NCBI GenBank assembly: GCA_903882805.1
Contig: CAIRYK010000084.1
Location: 1 to 64,000 of the forward strand
DNA: 64,000 bases
Direction: 5' to 3'
Source of the DNA: an uncultured Bacteroidota bacterium
GTDB lineage: Bacteria > Bacteroidota > Bacteroidia > Chitinophagales > Chitinophagaceae
The position numbers were made by a program, and so were the translations under genes. Shown here in pieces: positions 16,640 through 25,241 of this stretch. The first letter of the stretch is position 1, and every line of letters begins with the position of its first letter. The notes under the pieces were generated by a model that ran no database searches, was not told the DNA's origin, and was given only the letters and a program-made list of their open reading frames with translations.

Positions 16640-18178
16640 CTAAAGCGGCATATTGCTATGCTTGCGCTTGGGCATATGCGCTACTTTGTTTTCCAGCATC
16701 TTAAAGCCTTTCAGCAGTTTCATGCGGGTTTCGGATGGCTCAATTACTTCGTCTATAAAGCCGCGGGCTGCCGCGCTATATGGATTGGCAAACTTCTCTA
16801 CGTATTCGGCTTCTTTTTCTTTCAGCTTTGCGGCAGGGTCGGCGGCTTCCGATATTTCTTTTTTGAAGATTATTTCAGCAGCGCCTTTAGCGCCCAAAAC
16901 GGCTATCTCTGCCGACGGCCATGCAAAATTGAGGTCGGCGCCTATGTGCTTAGAGTTCATTACATCGTATGCTCCGCCATATGCTTTACGGGTTATCACC
17001 GTTATTTTAGGCACTGTTGCCTCGCTGAGCGCATAGAGCAGTTTTGCGCCATTGATGATTATGCCATTCCATTCCTGATCGGTGCCGGGCAAGAAACCGG
17101 GTACGTCTACTATCACTAACAGCGGAATATTGAAGGCGTCGCAAAAACGCACAAAGCGAGCGCTTTTTATACTCGAATTGTTATCGAGCACACCGGCAAG
17201 ATACGTAGGCTGATTGGCTACTATACCTATGCTGCGGCCGCCCAACCGGGCAAAACCCACCACAATGTTCTCGGCATACTCGCGCTGTACCTCCAGAAAC
17301 GAATCTGAATCGGTAATCTCTGCTATCACTTCCTTAATGTCGTAAGGCTGATTAGGATTCTCTGGTATTATGTTGTTTAGTCCCGGCCGGTGTTCATCGG
17401 TAGTGGTGTATTCGTAGCAGGGCGCATCTTCCTCACAGTTTTGCGGCATAAAGCTGAGCAGCTTCTTTATATGCTCTATACACTCTACTTCATTGGCGCA
17501 GGCAAAGTGCGTAACGCCGGATTTTGTAGCATGGGTATGCGCGCCGCCCAGCTCCTCGCTGGTTACGTTTTCGTGGGTAACCGTTTTCAGTACGTTTGGC
17601 CCGGTTACAAACATATACGATGTGTTCTCCACCATCAGTATAAAATCGGTAAGCGCCGGCGAATAAACAGCGCCGCCTGCGCAGGGGCCCATTATAGCCG
17701 ATATCTGCGGCACCACGCCCGATGCTTTCACGTTTCTGTAAAAAATATCGGCATAGCCGCCCAGCGACACCACACCCTCTTGTATACGCGCGCCGCCGCT
17801 ATCGTTCAGCCCTATCACCGGCGCTCCATTCTGCATAGCCAGTTCCAGTATTTTCACTATTTTCTCCGCTTGTGTTTCAGAAAGGCTACCGCCAAAAACG
17901 GTAAAATCCTGCGAAAACACATAGGTAAGGCGGCCATTTACTGTGCCAAAACCTGTTACTACGCCATCGCCCGAATACACCTCTTTCTCCATACCGAAGT
18001 CGTGACTCCGGTGCCGCACCAGCATTCCTATTTCCTCAAAAGAGCCTTCATCCATAAGCAATTGCACACGCTCGCGCGCCGACAATTTACCTTTATTGTG
18101 TTGCGCATCAATACGCTTTTCGCCGCCGCCTTTCAGCGCTTCCTGTTTCTTTTGTTTTAATATCGACAACTTATCCAT
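16640..18178 (-). CDS. pccB: Acyl-CoA (propionyl-CoA) carboxylase, carboxyltransferase beta subunit
   Basis: This 512-aa crotonase-fold carboxyltransferase moves CO2 from carboxybiotin to propionyl-CoA (giving methylmalonyl-CoA) or a related acyl-CoA. Conserved blocks are [21 protein letters not shown], the N-domain oxyanion region [11 protein letters not shown] and [18 protein letters not shown], and the C-domain [18 protein letters not shown] and [11 protein letters not shown]. The same fold also serves methylmalonyl-CoA decarboxylase alpha (MmdA), and the two are hard to separate by eye. No biotin carboxylase or biotin carrier gene lies next to it, so the holoenzyme must be assembled from another locus. 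A TAAGTTTG box is 8 bases before the ATG. Confidence 0.92.
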   Translation of the reverse strand: MDKLSILKQKKQEALKGGGEKRIDAQHNKGKLSARERVQLLMDEGSFEEIGMLVRHRSHDFGMEKEVYSGDGVVTGFGTVNGRLTYVFSQDFTVFGGSLSETQAEKIVKILELAMQNGAPVIGLNDSGGARIQEGVVSLGGYADIFYRNVKASGVVPQISAIMGPCAGGAVYSPALTDFILMVENTSYMFVTGPNVLKTVTHENVTSEELGGAHTHATKSGVTHFACANEVECIEHIKKLLSFMPQNCEEDAPCYEYTTTDEHRPGLNNIIPENPNQPYDIKEVIAEITDSDSFLEVQREYAENIVVGFARLGGRSIGIVANQPTYLAGVLDNNSSIKSARFVRFCDAFNIPLLVIVDVPGFLPGTDQEWNGIIINGAKLLYALSEATVPKITVITRKAYGGAYDVMNSKHIGADLNFAWPSAEIAVLGAKGAAEIIFKKEISEAADPAAKLKEKEAEYVEKFANPYSAAARGFIDEVIEPSETRMKLLKGFKMLENKVAHMPKRKHSNMPL

Positions 18179-18186
18179 AGCGGCAA

Positions 18187-18194
18187 CAAACTTA
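18187..18194 (-). promoter_or_regulatory. -7 box of pccB
   Basis: On the minus strand this reads TAAGTTTG, an exact consensus match 8 bases from the ATG, giving a very short leader. Confidence 0.5.
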
Positions 18195-18370
18195 GCGCAA
18201 AAACCTTAAACTATCAGCCAATATGTATCATGTTTGCAAGGCATACACCCGCCGCTGAGCATTTTTTTGGCAATTAAAATGATCATAGCAGGTCATTAAC
18301 TCGCACCGGTCAAATAATAATGCTTTGTTATAAGCTATGCTCGTTATAGTACAGGCAATGGTTTTTATGG

Positions 18371-18378
18371 TAGTTTTG
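18371..18378 (+). promoter_or_regulatory. -7 box of the thioredoxin gene
   Basis: TAGTTTTG, exact consensus, lies 18 bases before the ATG at 18397 and inside the longer open frame from 18337. It favours the shorter start. Confidence 0.5.
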
Positions 18379-18396
18379 CCTTCAAAAATCCCCCGT

Positions 18397-18879
18397 ATGA
18401 AAAAGCTGATGTTGTTAATTTTGTTGCTATCTACCGGGGTTGCCGCTAATGCGCAACAAATCCCCGCGCTTAGCGCCAAACAAATAATTGCCCGCACTAC
18501 AGCCCAGGACACTGTATACATCGTCAATTTTTGGGCTACATGGTGTCCGCCCTGCGTGGCCGAACTGCCTGAGTTTAATGCGCTGCAACAACGCTATGCC
18601 GGCAAGCCGGTAAAAATACTACTGGTAAGCCTCGACTTTAAAGAAGACTATCCGTTCAAACTCGCCCGGTTTCTGGAACGTAAGCGTATGACGCCGGAAG
18701 TAGTATGGATGACCGACACCAACCCGAATGTGTTTATTCCGCTTATCGAAGAAAGCTGGGAGGGCTCTATACCAGCCACAGCAATTGTGCATATGCGTAA
18801 TAAATACAAAAAATTTGTAGAAGGGTCTGTTACCGAACGACAGATAGCTACTGTAGTAGATAAGCTACTAACCGAGTAA
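18397..18879 (+). CDS. Periplasmic thioredoxin-like (TlpA/ResA type) protein
   Basis: This 160-aa exported redox protein has a signal peptide at residues 1-19 (LLILLLSTGVAANAQ), then a thioredoxin fold with the active site FWATWCPPCVAELPEF. The cis-Pro region is at GSIPATAIV. WCPPC is the hallmark of TlpA/ResA-type reductases that act on c-type cytochromes or other periplasmic cysteines; the partner is not known. The chosen start gives a proper signal peptide and fits the promoter box. The next gene (FUSC protein) begins 46 bases downstream on the same strand. Confidence 0.9.
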   Translation: MKKLMLLILLLSTGVAANAQQIPALSAKQIIARTTAQDTVYIVNFWATWCPPCVAELPEFNALQQRYAGKPVKILLVSLDFKEDYPFKLARFLERKRMTPEVVWMTDTNPNVFIPLIEESWEGSIPATAIVHMRNKYKKFVEGSVTERQIATVVDKLLTE

Positions 18880-18925
18880 TCAGCGCCTTACCCATAAAAG
18901 TTTAGTAACGAACCAATTATTTACC

Positions 18926-21106
18926 TTGTCTTACCTGCAATCATACAAACGTCTGAACCGGCTGTTGCAAAACGAGAGTTTTGAACCAATGATCAGTTGG
19001 GGTGTTCGTATGGCCCTTGCCGGCACGGTTCCTATTATCTGGGGGTTGGCCACCGGGCAACTCGATAATGCTGTTTGGGTAACGCTTACTGCCGAGGCGG
19101 TGTCGTGGGTAGAAATGAAGGGCTCGTTTGCTTGGCGTGTGCGCACTTTGTTGGCTGGCGCTGCCTTAGCGGTATTATTTGCACTGGCAGGCCAGTTAAC
19201 AGCATTCAATATGTGGCTCAGCCTGCCGGCTATGTTTGCGGTAGGTTTCCTGGCTACGCTGCTTAAAAACCTTGGCGATCGCGCCAGCGGATTGGCCATT
19301 TGTGTGTACCTGCTATTCATCATTGGCAACGCACTTCCCGAAACCAACACAGCCGCCATTGCGCTCCGACTGCAACTCATAGCCATAGGCGCTGGATGGG
19401 CTGTTTTTGTAGGGCTGACGTTATCGGCAGTAATGCCAGGGCAGGAGCCTTTCCGCAGACAGATAGCCCTCATCTGGCGCTCAATAGCTACACTGGTATA
19501 TACCATATCGCGCAGCGCAGCAGATACATCTTCGCGAAAACTGACCGGCGATGTGTATACTAAAGAAAACGATGTGCGCACGGCTATCGACAATTCGTAC
19601 GAGTTTTATAGCCGTATGGCCCATCAGGTGAGCCAAAAAGACAACCAGCAATATCAGCTGGCCATGTTACGCAAGGTAGCCGGGCTCGCAGCCGCCAATG
19701 TAATATCGATAGCCGGCGAAATGGAACACATAGATATTGCCGGCCTCGACGAAACGCTACGCATTAAAGCCGCTACATTGTTCAGCGCACTCAAGGAAGC
19801 CATCAACCGTATATCCATATTCGTCATTACCCTGAAGCCGGAGGAAAAACTGCTGGCCGGCTCACAGATCAACCGCCTGAAAAAACTGATAGTACTGATA
19901 AGACAATACCAGCTGCCGCAAGATGAAACTCAGCTTCGCGCCATAAACCGCATATTGCAACTGGTAGAGCGCACCATCCGCCTGCTCGAAAACGCAATAC
20001 TACGGGTAGATGCAATGGGCAAAGACATGCCTGTGTACCGGTCTTATTCGTTTCTTAAAACCCTGTTTCTGCTCAAGCCGCGCTACCTGCTCAGTAGCCT
20101 GCGTGTATTGTTCAACCTCGATACACTAACCACCCGCTATGCTTTGAGGTCGGCAATAGCGGTTACGCTGGCCCTGTTCCTTTCGCGGGCTTTACAAATA
20201 GACCATGGCTATTGGTTGCCGTTCAGCGTTATGATCATTATACAACCCTATTTCGGCGCTACATTCAAAAAAGCTATCGAACGGGTTACGGGCACGCTTA
20301 TGGGCGGCCTTGCAGGTAGTATGTTGCTACATGTGCCTACCGGCCTGCACATTACAGAGGGCATACTGTTTATCACTTTTGTACTTATGGTATACTATGT
20401 GCGTCGTAGTTATGCTATCGCGGCATTTTTCATCACGCTCAACCTTGTGCTGCTGTTCAACCTTGAGGCCGCCTACAATGACGAGCTGATGGTAACCCGC
20501 GCTCTGCTAACCATAGGCGGCGCCATGTTGGCTATATTCTCGGGCTTTGCACTGCTGCCCACCTGGGACAAGAAATGGCTGCCCGCTCATCTGGCAGCGG
20601 CCATACAATCGAACTACAGCTATTTCAGCAATACTTTTTTCGCACCGGAGCGTATTGTAAACTGGACACGCAACAAACGTCTTGCCGAATCGCAAAACAG
20701 CAATGTGTTCGACTCCTTCAACCGGTATATGGACGAACCCGGCGCCGACAAGTCGGAGGTGTATTACCAGATTATCACCTACAATGTGCGCATTACCCGC
20801 AACCTGAACAATATACACCTGGAGCAAGACGAAAAAAAGACAGACCACGCTACCAGCGCTTCCCCGGCTCAACAAGCCAAAATAGCTGAATGTCTGGATT
20901 GCTTCAATCACGTGATGCGGCTCCTCCCTATACTGGACGACCACGCTGCTATACCTAAATTGCTCGACCCATTTAGCTTACCCCCTACCCCGTTTGCGCT
21001 AAACGAGGCGCAAATGGTGTCGCTGGAGAAAGTAATAATAGAGCTCAAAACCATGAGCGAAGAAATAGCTCCGCTCCGGCCTGTGAAAGAGGTAGATACA
21101 CTGTAG
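18926..21106 (+). CDS. FUSC/YccS-like inner-membrane protein
   Basis: This 726-aa protein starts at TTG (start not certain; a later Met in MISWGVRMALA is possible). It has two sets of membrane helices, residues about 25-170 and 410-540, each followed by a long helical cytoplasmic part, which is the FUSC (fusaric acid resistance/YccS-YhfK) layout. Blocks such as YALRSAIAVTLALFLSRAL, YWLPFSVMIIIQPYFGATFKKAIERV and GTLMGGLAGSMLL are typical of the second half. Family members are linked to export of aromatic acids or to envelope functions, but most are uncharacterised. It may be co-transcribed with the thioredoxin gene. Confidence 0.87.
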   Translation: MSYLQSYKRLNRLLQNESFEPMISWGVRMALAGTVPIIWGLATGQLDNAVWVTLTAEAVSWVEMKGSFAWRVRTLLAGAALAVLFALAGQLTAFNMWLSLPAMFAVGFLATLLKNLGDRASGLAICVYLLFIIGNALPETNTAAIALRLQLIAIGAGWAVFVGLTLSAVMPGQEPFRRQIALIWRSIATLVYTISRSAADTSSRKLTGDVYTKENDVRTAIDNSYEFYSRMAHQVSQKDNQQYQLAMLRKVAGLAAANVISIAGEMEHIDIAGLDETLRIKAATLFSALKEAINRISIFVITLKPEEKLLAGSQINRLKKLIVLIRQYQLPQDETQLRAINRILQLVERTIRLLENAILRVDAMGKDMPVYRSYSFLKTLFLLKPRYLLSSLRVLFNLDTLTTRYALRSAIAVTLALFLSRALQIDHGYWLPFSVMIIIQPYFGATFKKAIERVTGTLMGGLAGSMLLHVPTGLHITEGILFITFVLMVYYVRRSYAIAAFFITLNLVLLFNLEAAYNDELMVTRALLTIGGAMLAIFSGFALLPTWDKKWLPAHLAAAIQSNYSYFSNTFFAPERIVNWTRNKRLAESQNSNVFDSFNRYMDEPGADKSEVYYQIITYNVRITRNLNNIHLEQDEKKTDHATSASPAQQAKIAECLDCFNHVMRLLPILDDHAAIPKLLDPFSLPPTPFALNEAQMVSLEKVIIELKTMSEEIAPLRPVKEVDTL

Positions 21107-21184
21107 CATGTCATCGGCCATAATATTTTAATTTATTTAACCTCTACCCTATCCACTTACCGGCTATTGCAGCGCCATTACACC

Positions 21185-21192
21185 TAACTTTG
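21185..21192 (+). promoter_or_regulatory. -7 box of the thioesterase gene
   Basis: TAACTTTG, exact consensus, lies only four bases before the ATG at 21197, so transcription should start at or within a few bases of the start codon. Confidence 0.55.
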
Positions 21193-21196
21193 CACC

Positions 21197-21658
21197 ATGA
21201 GTTACAAAGAAGTTCCGAGCGGCAGCGTGCTGCAATGGATAAAAGAAACTTTTGAAGGAAAAGAAGTAAAAGACTCTCGCTCGCCCGCAGGCAACTGGCT
21301 GGGATTTACGCTCGAAGAGATACAGCGCGGCTCGGCATCGCTGCTGGTTACAGTGCGCCACGACATGACCAACCCCTATGGCAACATACACGGCGGCATG
21401 ATGAGCCTGGTAATAGACGAGGCCATTGGCTGGTCTGTAGTCAGCCTCGACTCTGCTCAGCATTACACATCTATGTCGCTCAATGTCGACTTTCTGTATG
21501 CAATAAAAGAAGGCGAGCAAATGAGGGCAGTATCGAAAGTGCTGAGAGCTGGCAAAAAAATAATCAATGTAGAATGTCATGTTTACGACATGAAGGGACT
21601 CGTGTTGGCACGCGCCAACAGTAACCTGATTGTTACGCACATGGAATTTGTAAAATAA
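21197..21658 (+). CDS. PaaI-type hotdog-fold thioesterase
   Basis: This 153-aa cytosolic acyl-CoA thioesterase has the PaaI signature NPYGNIHGGMMSLVIDEAIGW, with the conserved HGG turn and the catalytic Asp/Glu on the central helix. A second strand block (YTSMSLNVDFLYAIKEGE) matches the family. Substrates in the family are phenylacetyl- or other aromatic- and medium-chain acyl-CoAs, and no phenylacetate genes are near. It probably forms a tetramer. The start is fixed by the promoter box just upstream. Confidence 0.9.
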   Translation: MSYKEVPSGSVLQWIKETFEGKEVKDSRSPAGNWLGFTLEEIQRGSASLLVTVRHDMTNPYGNIHGGMMSLVIDEAIGWSVVSLDSAQHYTSMSLNVDFLYAIKEGEQMRAVSKVLRAGKKIINVECHVYDMKGLVLARANSNLIVTHMEFVK

Positions 21659-21701
21659 GTAGCTACACAATTACTTTTATCTTCACGCAAAACAAAAAAA
21701 A

Positions 21702-22166
21702 ATGAAACTTACCGCATCAATTACCCTTGCTTCACTTGCACTGCTCACGTTAATAGCAGGATGTAAAAAAGAAGATAAAACTACTACCACAACCGCAGCC
21801 CCTACAATTTATATGACTGCAAAAGTGGGCGACTCAACCTTTACCGCTTATGGCGATACGCTAGCGTCTGCTTCCTATTCCTCATCGGGCGGTATGACCA
21901 CCACCTACATCAGAGGTACATCGTTTGCCGGTCGCGCCATCGTACTCAATATAAATGGAGCTATATCCACCGGTACAAAATCGATAGCCGCTGGCGATGC
22001 AGCTGCCCAATTTTACGCAACCGGCACATCGGGCTCATACACTTATGCTACCTCTGGCACAATAACCGTAACAGAAACAGCGCCTAAAATAAAAGGTACT
22101 TTCAGTTTCAATTGCGCCGATTCTACTGCCGTAACAAACGGAACTTTCTCGGTTAACGGGTTGTGA
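21702..22166 (+). CDS. Small lipoprotein, DUF6252-like
   Basis: This 154-aa protein has a lipoprotein signal with lipobox LIAGC at residues 17-21, followed by a Lys/Asp/Thr linker. The rest is a beta-rich domain with YMTAKVGDSTFTAYGDT at its start and KIKGTFSFNCADS near its end, the outline of Bacteroidota lipoproteins of the DUF6252 kind (F..A..., I.GTFSF...). Function unknown. It is probably at the inner face of the outer membrane or surface exposed. A near-consensus box (TACTTTTA) lies about 25 bases before the ATG. Confidence 0.8.
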   Translation: MKLTASITLASLALLTLIAGCKKEDKTTTTTAAPTIYMTAKVGDSTFTAYGDTLASASYSSSGGMTTTYIRGTSFAGRAIVLNINGAISTGTKSIAAGDAAAQFYATGTSGSYTYATSGTITVTETAPKIKGTFSFNCADSTAVTNGTFSVNGL

Positions 22167-22285
22167 TAGGCAGCAACAAGCAGTAAAACACCTACAAATA
22201 ACCATATGCAGAGCCATAATTTAAAGATAACGAGAAAGTAGTAATCAATTTTTCTTAACTTATCCCTATTTTTCGGGATTAATAT

Positions 22286-22293
22286 TACTTTTG
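22286..22293 (+). promoter_or_regulatory. -7 box of the GT2 gene
   Basis: TACTTTTG, exact consensus, lies 10 bases before the ATG at 22304. A small hairpin ATCCC-N8-GGGAT (22262-22279) lies just upstream of it. Confidence 0.5.
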
Positions 22294-22303
22294 CCCAATA
22301 ATT

Positions 22304-23062
22304 ATGCTCAACGGTAAGAAAATAGTTGTTGTATTGCCCGCATATAATGCGGCCCTAACACTGGAACGGACATATAAAGAGATCCCACTTGATATCGTGG
22401 ATGAAGTAGTGCTTGTAGACGATAACAGCCGCGACGATACAGTAGGAGAAGGAAAACGCCTGGGTATTAAACACATCGTAAAGCACGAAGTGAACAAAGG
22501 CTATGGCGGCAATCAGAAAAGTTGCTACAGAAAAGCGTTGGAACTGGGCGCAGACATTGTAATAATGTTGCACCCCGATTATCAGTACACCCCTAAACTA
22601 TTGCTTGCTATGTCTTCTATCATAGCAAACGATGTTTATCCGGTTGTGCTTGGATCGCGTATTTTGGGTCAGGGAGCGCTTCGCGGCGGCATGCCGATTT
22701 ACAAATATGTGTTCAATCGTTGCCTGACGCTGTTTGAAAACATTATGCTTCGCCAGAAACTCAGCGAATACCATACCGGCTACCGCGCCTTTAGCGCTGA
22801 GGTAATCCGTTCCATCGACTTCACTCATAACAGCGATGACTTCGTTTTCGATAACGAAATGATATCGCAGATATTTATGAACGGCTTTGAGATAGCAGAA
22901 GTTACGTGCCCTACCAAGTATTTTGAAGAGGCGTCAAGTATCAACTTCTCGCGTAGTATGAAGTATGGTCGCGGCGTGTTGCGCGTATCGCTCACCCACC
23001 GTTTCCACAAATGGGGACTCATAAAAAGCAAATTGTACGGCAACCCCTCAAAAGCCAAGTAA
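22304..23062 (+). CDS. Family 2 glycosyltransferase (DPM1/GtrB-like)
   Basis: This 252-aa GT-A enzyme has VVLPAYNAALTLERT at the nucleotide-binding N-terminus, VDDNSRDDT (UDP/GDP-sugar contact), the metal-binding acidic motif in MLHPDYQYTP (an HxD variant of DXD) and an acceptor region with HTGYRAFSAE and DNEMISQIF. There are no C-terminal membrane helices, so it is cytosolic or peripheral. This subgroup often transfers hexose to a lipid or lipid-phosphate carrier; here the acceptor is unknown. It is a single gene with its own promoter and a very strong terminator. Confidence 0.92.
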   Translation: MLNGKKIVVVLPAYNAALTLERTYKEIPLDIVDEVVLVDDNSRDDTVGEGKRLGIKHIVKHEVNKGYGGNQKSCYRKALELGADIVIMLHPDYQYTPKLLLAMSSIIANDVYPVVLGSRILGQGALRGGMPIYKYVFNRCLTLFENIMLRQKLSEYHTGYRAFSAEVIRSIDFTHNSDDFVFDNEMISQIFMNGFEIAEVTCPTKYFEEASSINFSRSMKYGRGVLRVSLTHRFHKWGLIKSKLYGNPSKAK

Positions 23063-23094
23063 AATACCAACCCTTTGGGTGCAGAAAATATAAT

Positions 23095-23134
23095 TTTCAG
23101 GAAAGGAAAAAGCATTATTTTTTCCTTTCCTGAA
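23095..23134 (+). terminator. Strong terminator after the GT2 gene
   Basis: A 17-bp perfect stem (23095-23111 with 23118-23134; core CAGGAAAGGAAAAA) with a 6-base loop, 32 bases after the stop codon. The stem ends in A/T runs and works as a terminator in either direction. Confidence 0.75.
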
Positions 23135-23177
23135 ATATAATAACTAAATTCGCTCCTACTTCAATAATTCGCAGGAA

Positions 23178-23399
23178 ATGAAAAAAGCCACATACTCATT
23201 AATTGTTATTATATTCAGCATTATTAGCTTGTCGTCTTTGTTTTCTTGCAAGAAACTGTACCATTGCACCTGCTCTTACAACAACGAAGTTGTCTTTGTA
23301 AAAGACCTTGGCAGTCAGGTATTCGACGATGCTAAAAAGCAATGCAACAGCTACGACACAACCCAACCGGGTGAGAAGTGGACTTGCACCGTCTATTAA
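23178..23399 (+). CDS. Small Cys-rich lipoprotein
   Basis: This 73-aa protein has an N-terminal hydrophobic signal and lipobox SLFSC (Cys24). The mature part is about 50 aa with four further Cys (YHCTCSY, KKQCNSY, WTCTVY), which could form disulfides in the periplasm. No family is recognised. It is followed by a terminator, so it is a single-gene unit. Confidence 0.7.
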   Translation: MKKATYSLIVIIFSIISLSSLFSCKKLYHCTCSYNNEVVFVKDLGSQVFDDAKKQCNSYDTTQPGEKWTCTVY

Positions 23400-23435
23400 A
23401 TCAGTAGCGCACATAGCTCAACTATATTATTTCAG

Positions 23436-23458
23436 ACCCGCGCAACTGCGGGTTTTTT
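23436..23458 (+). terminator. Rho-independent terminator
   Basis: ACCCGC (23436-23441) pairs with GCGGGT (23448-23453), followed by six T. It follows the small lipoprotein gene by about 35 bases. Confidence 0.7.
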
Positions 23459-23513
23459 AATTCTTAAAACGCTTCAGGCGCTTTTGTTAAGGCTTTTATA
23501 AACTTCTTTGCTT

Positions 23514-23696
23514 TTAATGACCGCCTAGGTTACGCAATACATTGCAAGAATACACACATAGTAAAACCAACATAAGTAAGGCATTGCGCCACAAAGCTCT
23601 TTTACGCTTTTCAATCAATGCTTTACGCACTTCAATATCCTTCATTAAGGTACGTTGAACGGATTTGCATTGAAGGTAGTGGCCGCTGACCAGCAT
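23514..23696 (-). CDS. Possible small membrane protein
   Basis: A 60-codon frame with a basic, helical N-terminal part (KDIEVRKALIEKRKRALWRN) followed by one hydrophobic helix (ALLMLVLLCVYSC). A start at the inner Met (MKDIEV, top at 23645) would give 43 aa. No homologue is recognised, there is no good promoter box, and it sits alone in a 500-base gap. The shape is protein-like but the call is weak. Confidence 0.3.
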   Translation of the reverse strand: MLVSGHYLQCKSVQRTLMKDIEVRKALIEKRKRALWRNALLMLVLLCVYSCNVLRNLGGH

Positions 23697-23812
23697 TTTA
23701 ATGCTCTATAGCCACAGATTATAGCTGATAAATCAATAAAAACAATACAGGTATGTACATCTGCTTTCCGGCTATTTGATACCTTTACAGTAGTAATTGC
23801 GCGATTGATGAA

Positions 23813-23874
23813 GCAAAATGCCTCGTTTTGCGCTCACAAAATGTTCCATTTTGTTGAGAATCACTCAATTGAGT
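23813..23874. promoter_or_regulatory. Candidate operator region of the RND efflux operon
   Basis: Three inverted repeats lie just upstream of the tolC-like gene: GCAAAA-N7-TTTTGC (23813-23831), ACAAAATG-TTC-CATTTTGT (23836-23854), and the perfect 12-bp palindrome ACTCAATTGAGT (23863-23874), which ends 32 bases before the ATG. The first two share the CAAAATG/CATTTTG half-sites. The position fits a repressor overlapping the promoter, but no regulator gene is adjacent. Confidence 0.4.
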
Positions 23875-23906
23875 AGCTGATTACAAAAAGACTGTATGAT
23901 GACTTT

Positions 23907-25235
23907 ATGCTGAACAAATCCATTGCCCCGCTCTTGTTGTTGTTTCTGCTTTCGGCTCGGGCGGCTGCGCAGCAAACGCCCACTGAACCGCTTACTCTTA
24001 CCCAATGCCTGCAATATGCGGTAAAAAACCAACCCGCGCTCAACCAGGCAACTATCGACGAATCGATTGCACGCACCAACAACGCAATTGCTTTTTCGGC
24101 ATGGATGCCGCAAATAAGCGCCAATGCTGGCCTGACCCACTATCTTGAACTGCCCACATCATTCCTTCCTATCAACGGTGTATCTACTCCGGTCCACACG
24201 GGTGTTTACAACACCTCTGTACCATCGCTGGCTGCCACGCAAACTATCTTTAATACCGATGTTATGCTTGCTGCAAAGGCGGCAAAACTCAATACGCAAG
24301 CGGCAAAACTCAACTCTGCAGAAACTAAAATAAATCTGGTAGCCAATGTCAGTAAGGCGTTTTACGATCTGCTGCTGAGTATAGAGCAAACAGGGGTATA
24401 CCGGGAAGACACTGCCCGGCTGAAAAAAAATCAGGCCGACGCATACAACCGGTACGTAAGCGGCATAGTAGACAAAGTAGATTACAAACAAGCGTCGATA
24501 GCCCTCAACAATTCTTTATCCCGACTAAAGTCGGCAACTGAAGTAGTGAACGCCAAGTATGCCACACTAAAACAAATGATGGGCTATCCTCCCGAGCAGC
24601 CGCTCAGTGTAAAGTTTGACACCGGGCAAATGATGCAGGAAGTATACGCCGACACTACTGCAGCCCTGCAATACGAAAAGCGTATAGAGTACCAACGCTA
24701 CCAAACAGCCAAACGAATACAGCACGAATCTACCCTTTATTATCAGCTCGGTTTTCTGCCCTCTCTCTCCGGTTTTTACAACTACAACTACCAGTTTCAG
24801 AACAATACATTCAGCGAGCTTTACTCGCGCGCATTCCCTTACTCACTCTTTGGTTTCTCGCTCAATATTCCACTGTTTACCGGCTTTAGGAGAGTAGAAA
24901 ATATGCATAAGGCGCAACTCCTTGAGCGCAGGCTCGACTGGGATGAAGTAAACCTTAAGTTGGGCATTTTCAGCCAGTACCAGCAGGCTCTGGCAGCGTA
25001 CAAAAGCAATCTGTATTTTCTGCGATCTCAGGGCGAAAATGTAGCCATGGCCAAGGAAGTGTATAACATAGTGAAACTACAATACAGCGAAGGGGTAAAA
25101 ACATACCTGGATGTGATTGTGGCCGAAAGCGATTTGCAAACAGCCGAAATAAACTATATCAATGCGCTTTTCCAGTTACTGACCAGCAAAATAGATCTGG
25201 AAAAAGCTATGGGCAACTTGCCAACCGAAATCTAA
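23907..25235 (+). CDS. TolC-family outer-membrane efflux protein
   Basis: This 442-aa protein has a signal peptide at residues 1-21 (LLLLFLLSARAAAQQ). The mature part is made of two repeated alpha-helical hairpin/beta units: LTLTQCLQYAVKNQPALNQA at the start of repeat 1, and FSLNIPLFTGFRRVENMHKAQL then YNIVKLQYSEGVKTYLDVIVAES in repeat 2. It forms the trimeric outer-membrane channel of a tripartite pump. It is the first gene of a three-gene operon with the adaptor (7 bases downstream) and the RND pump, the usual Bacteroidota order tolC-adaptor-pump. Confidence 0.93.
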   Translation: MLNKSIAPLLLLFLLSARAAAQQTPTEPLTLTQCLQYAVKNQPALNQATIDESIARTNNAIAFSAWMPQISANAGLTHYLELPTSFLPINGVSTPVHTGVYNTSVPSLAATQTIFNTDVMLAAKAAKLNTQAAKLNSAETKINLVANVSKAFYDLLLSIEQTGVYREDTARLKKNQADAYNRYVSGIVDKVDYKQASIALNNSLSRLKSATEVVNAKYATLKQMMGYPPEQPLSVKFDTGQMMQEVYADTTAALQYEKRIEYQRYQTAKRIQHESTLYYQLGFLPSLSGFYNYNYQFQNNTFSELYSRAFPYSLFGFSLNIPLFTGFRRVENMHKAQLLERRLDWDEVNLKLGIFSQYQQALAAYKSNLYFLRSQGENVAMAKEVYNIVKLQYSEGVKTYLDVIVAESDLQTAEINYINALFQLLTSKIDLEKAMGNLPTEI

Positions 25236-25241
25236 ACTTTA

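Noticed and set aside
16616-17119. 167-codon frame opposite the 3' half of pccB
   Set aside because: Same reason: antisense to conserved [16 protein letters not shown] coding sequence.
17390-18160. 256-codon frame opposite pccB
   Set aside because: Shadow of the carboxyltransferase gene; the product is rich in Arg/His/Tyr with no recognisable domain.
23813-23874. Possible CRISPR-like or IS terminal repeat from the CAAAATG palindromes
   Set aside because: Only two short half-related palindromes, no spacer regularity, no transposase or cas gene; an operator is a simpler reading.
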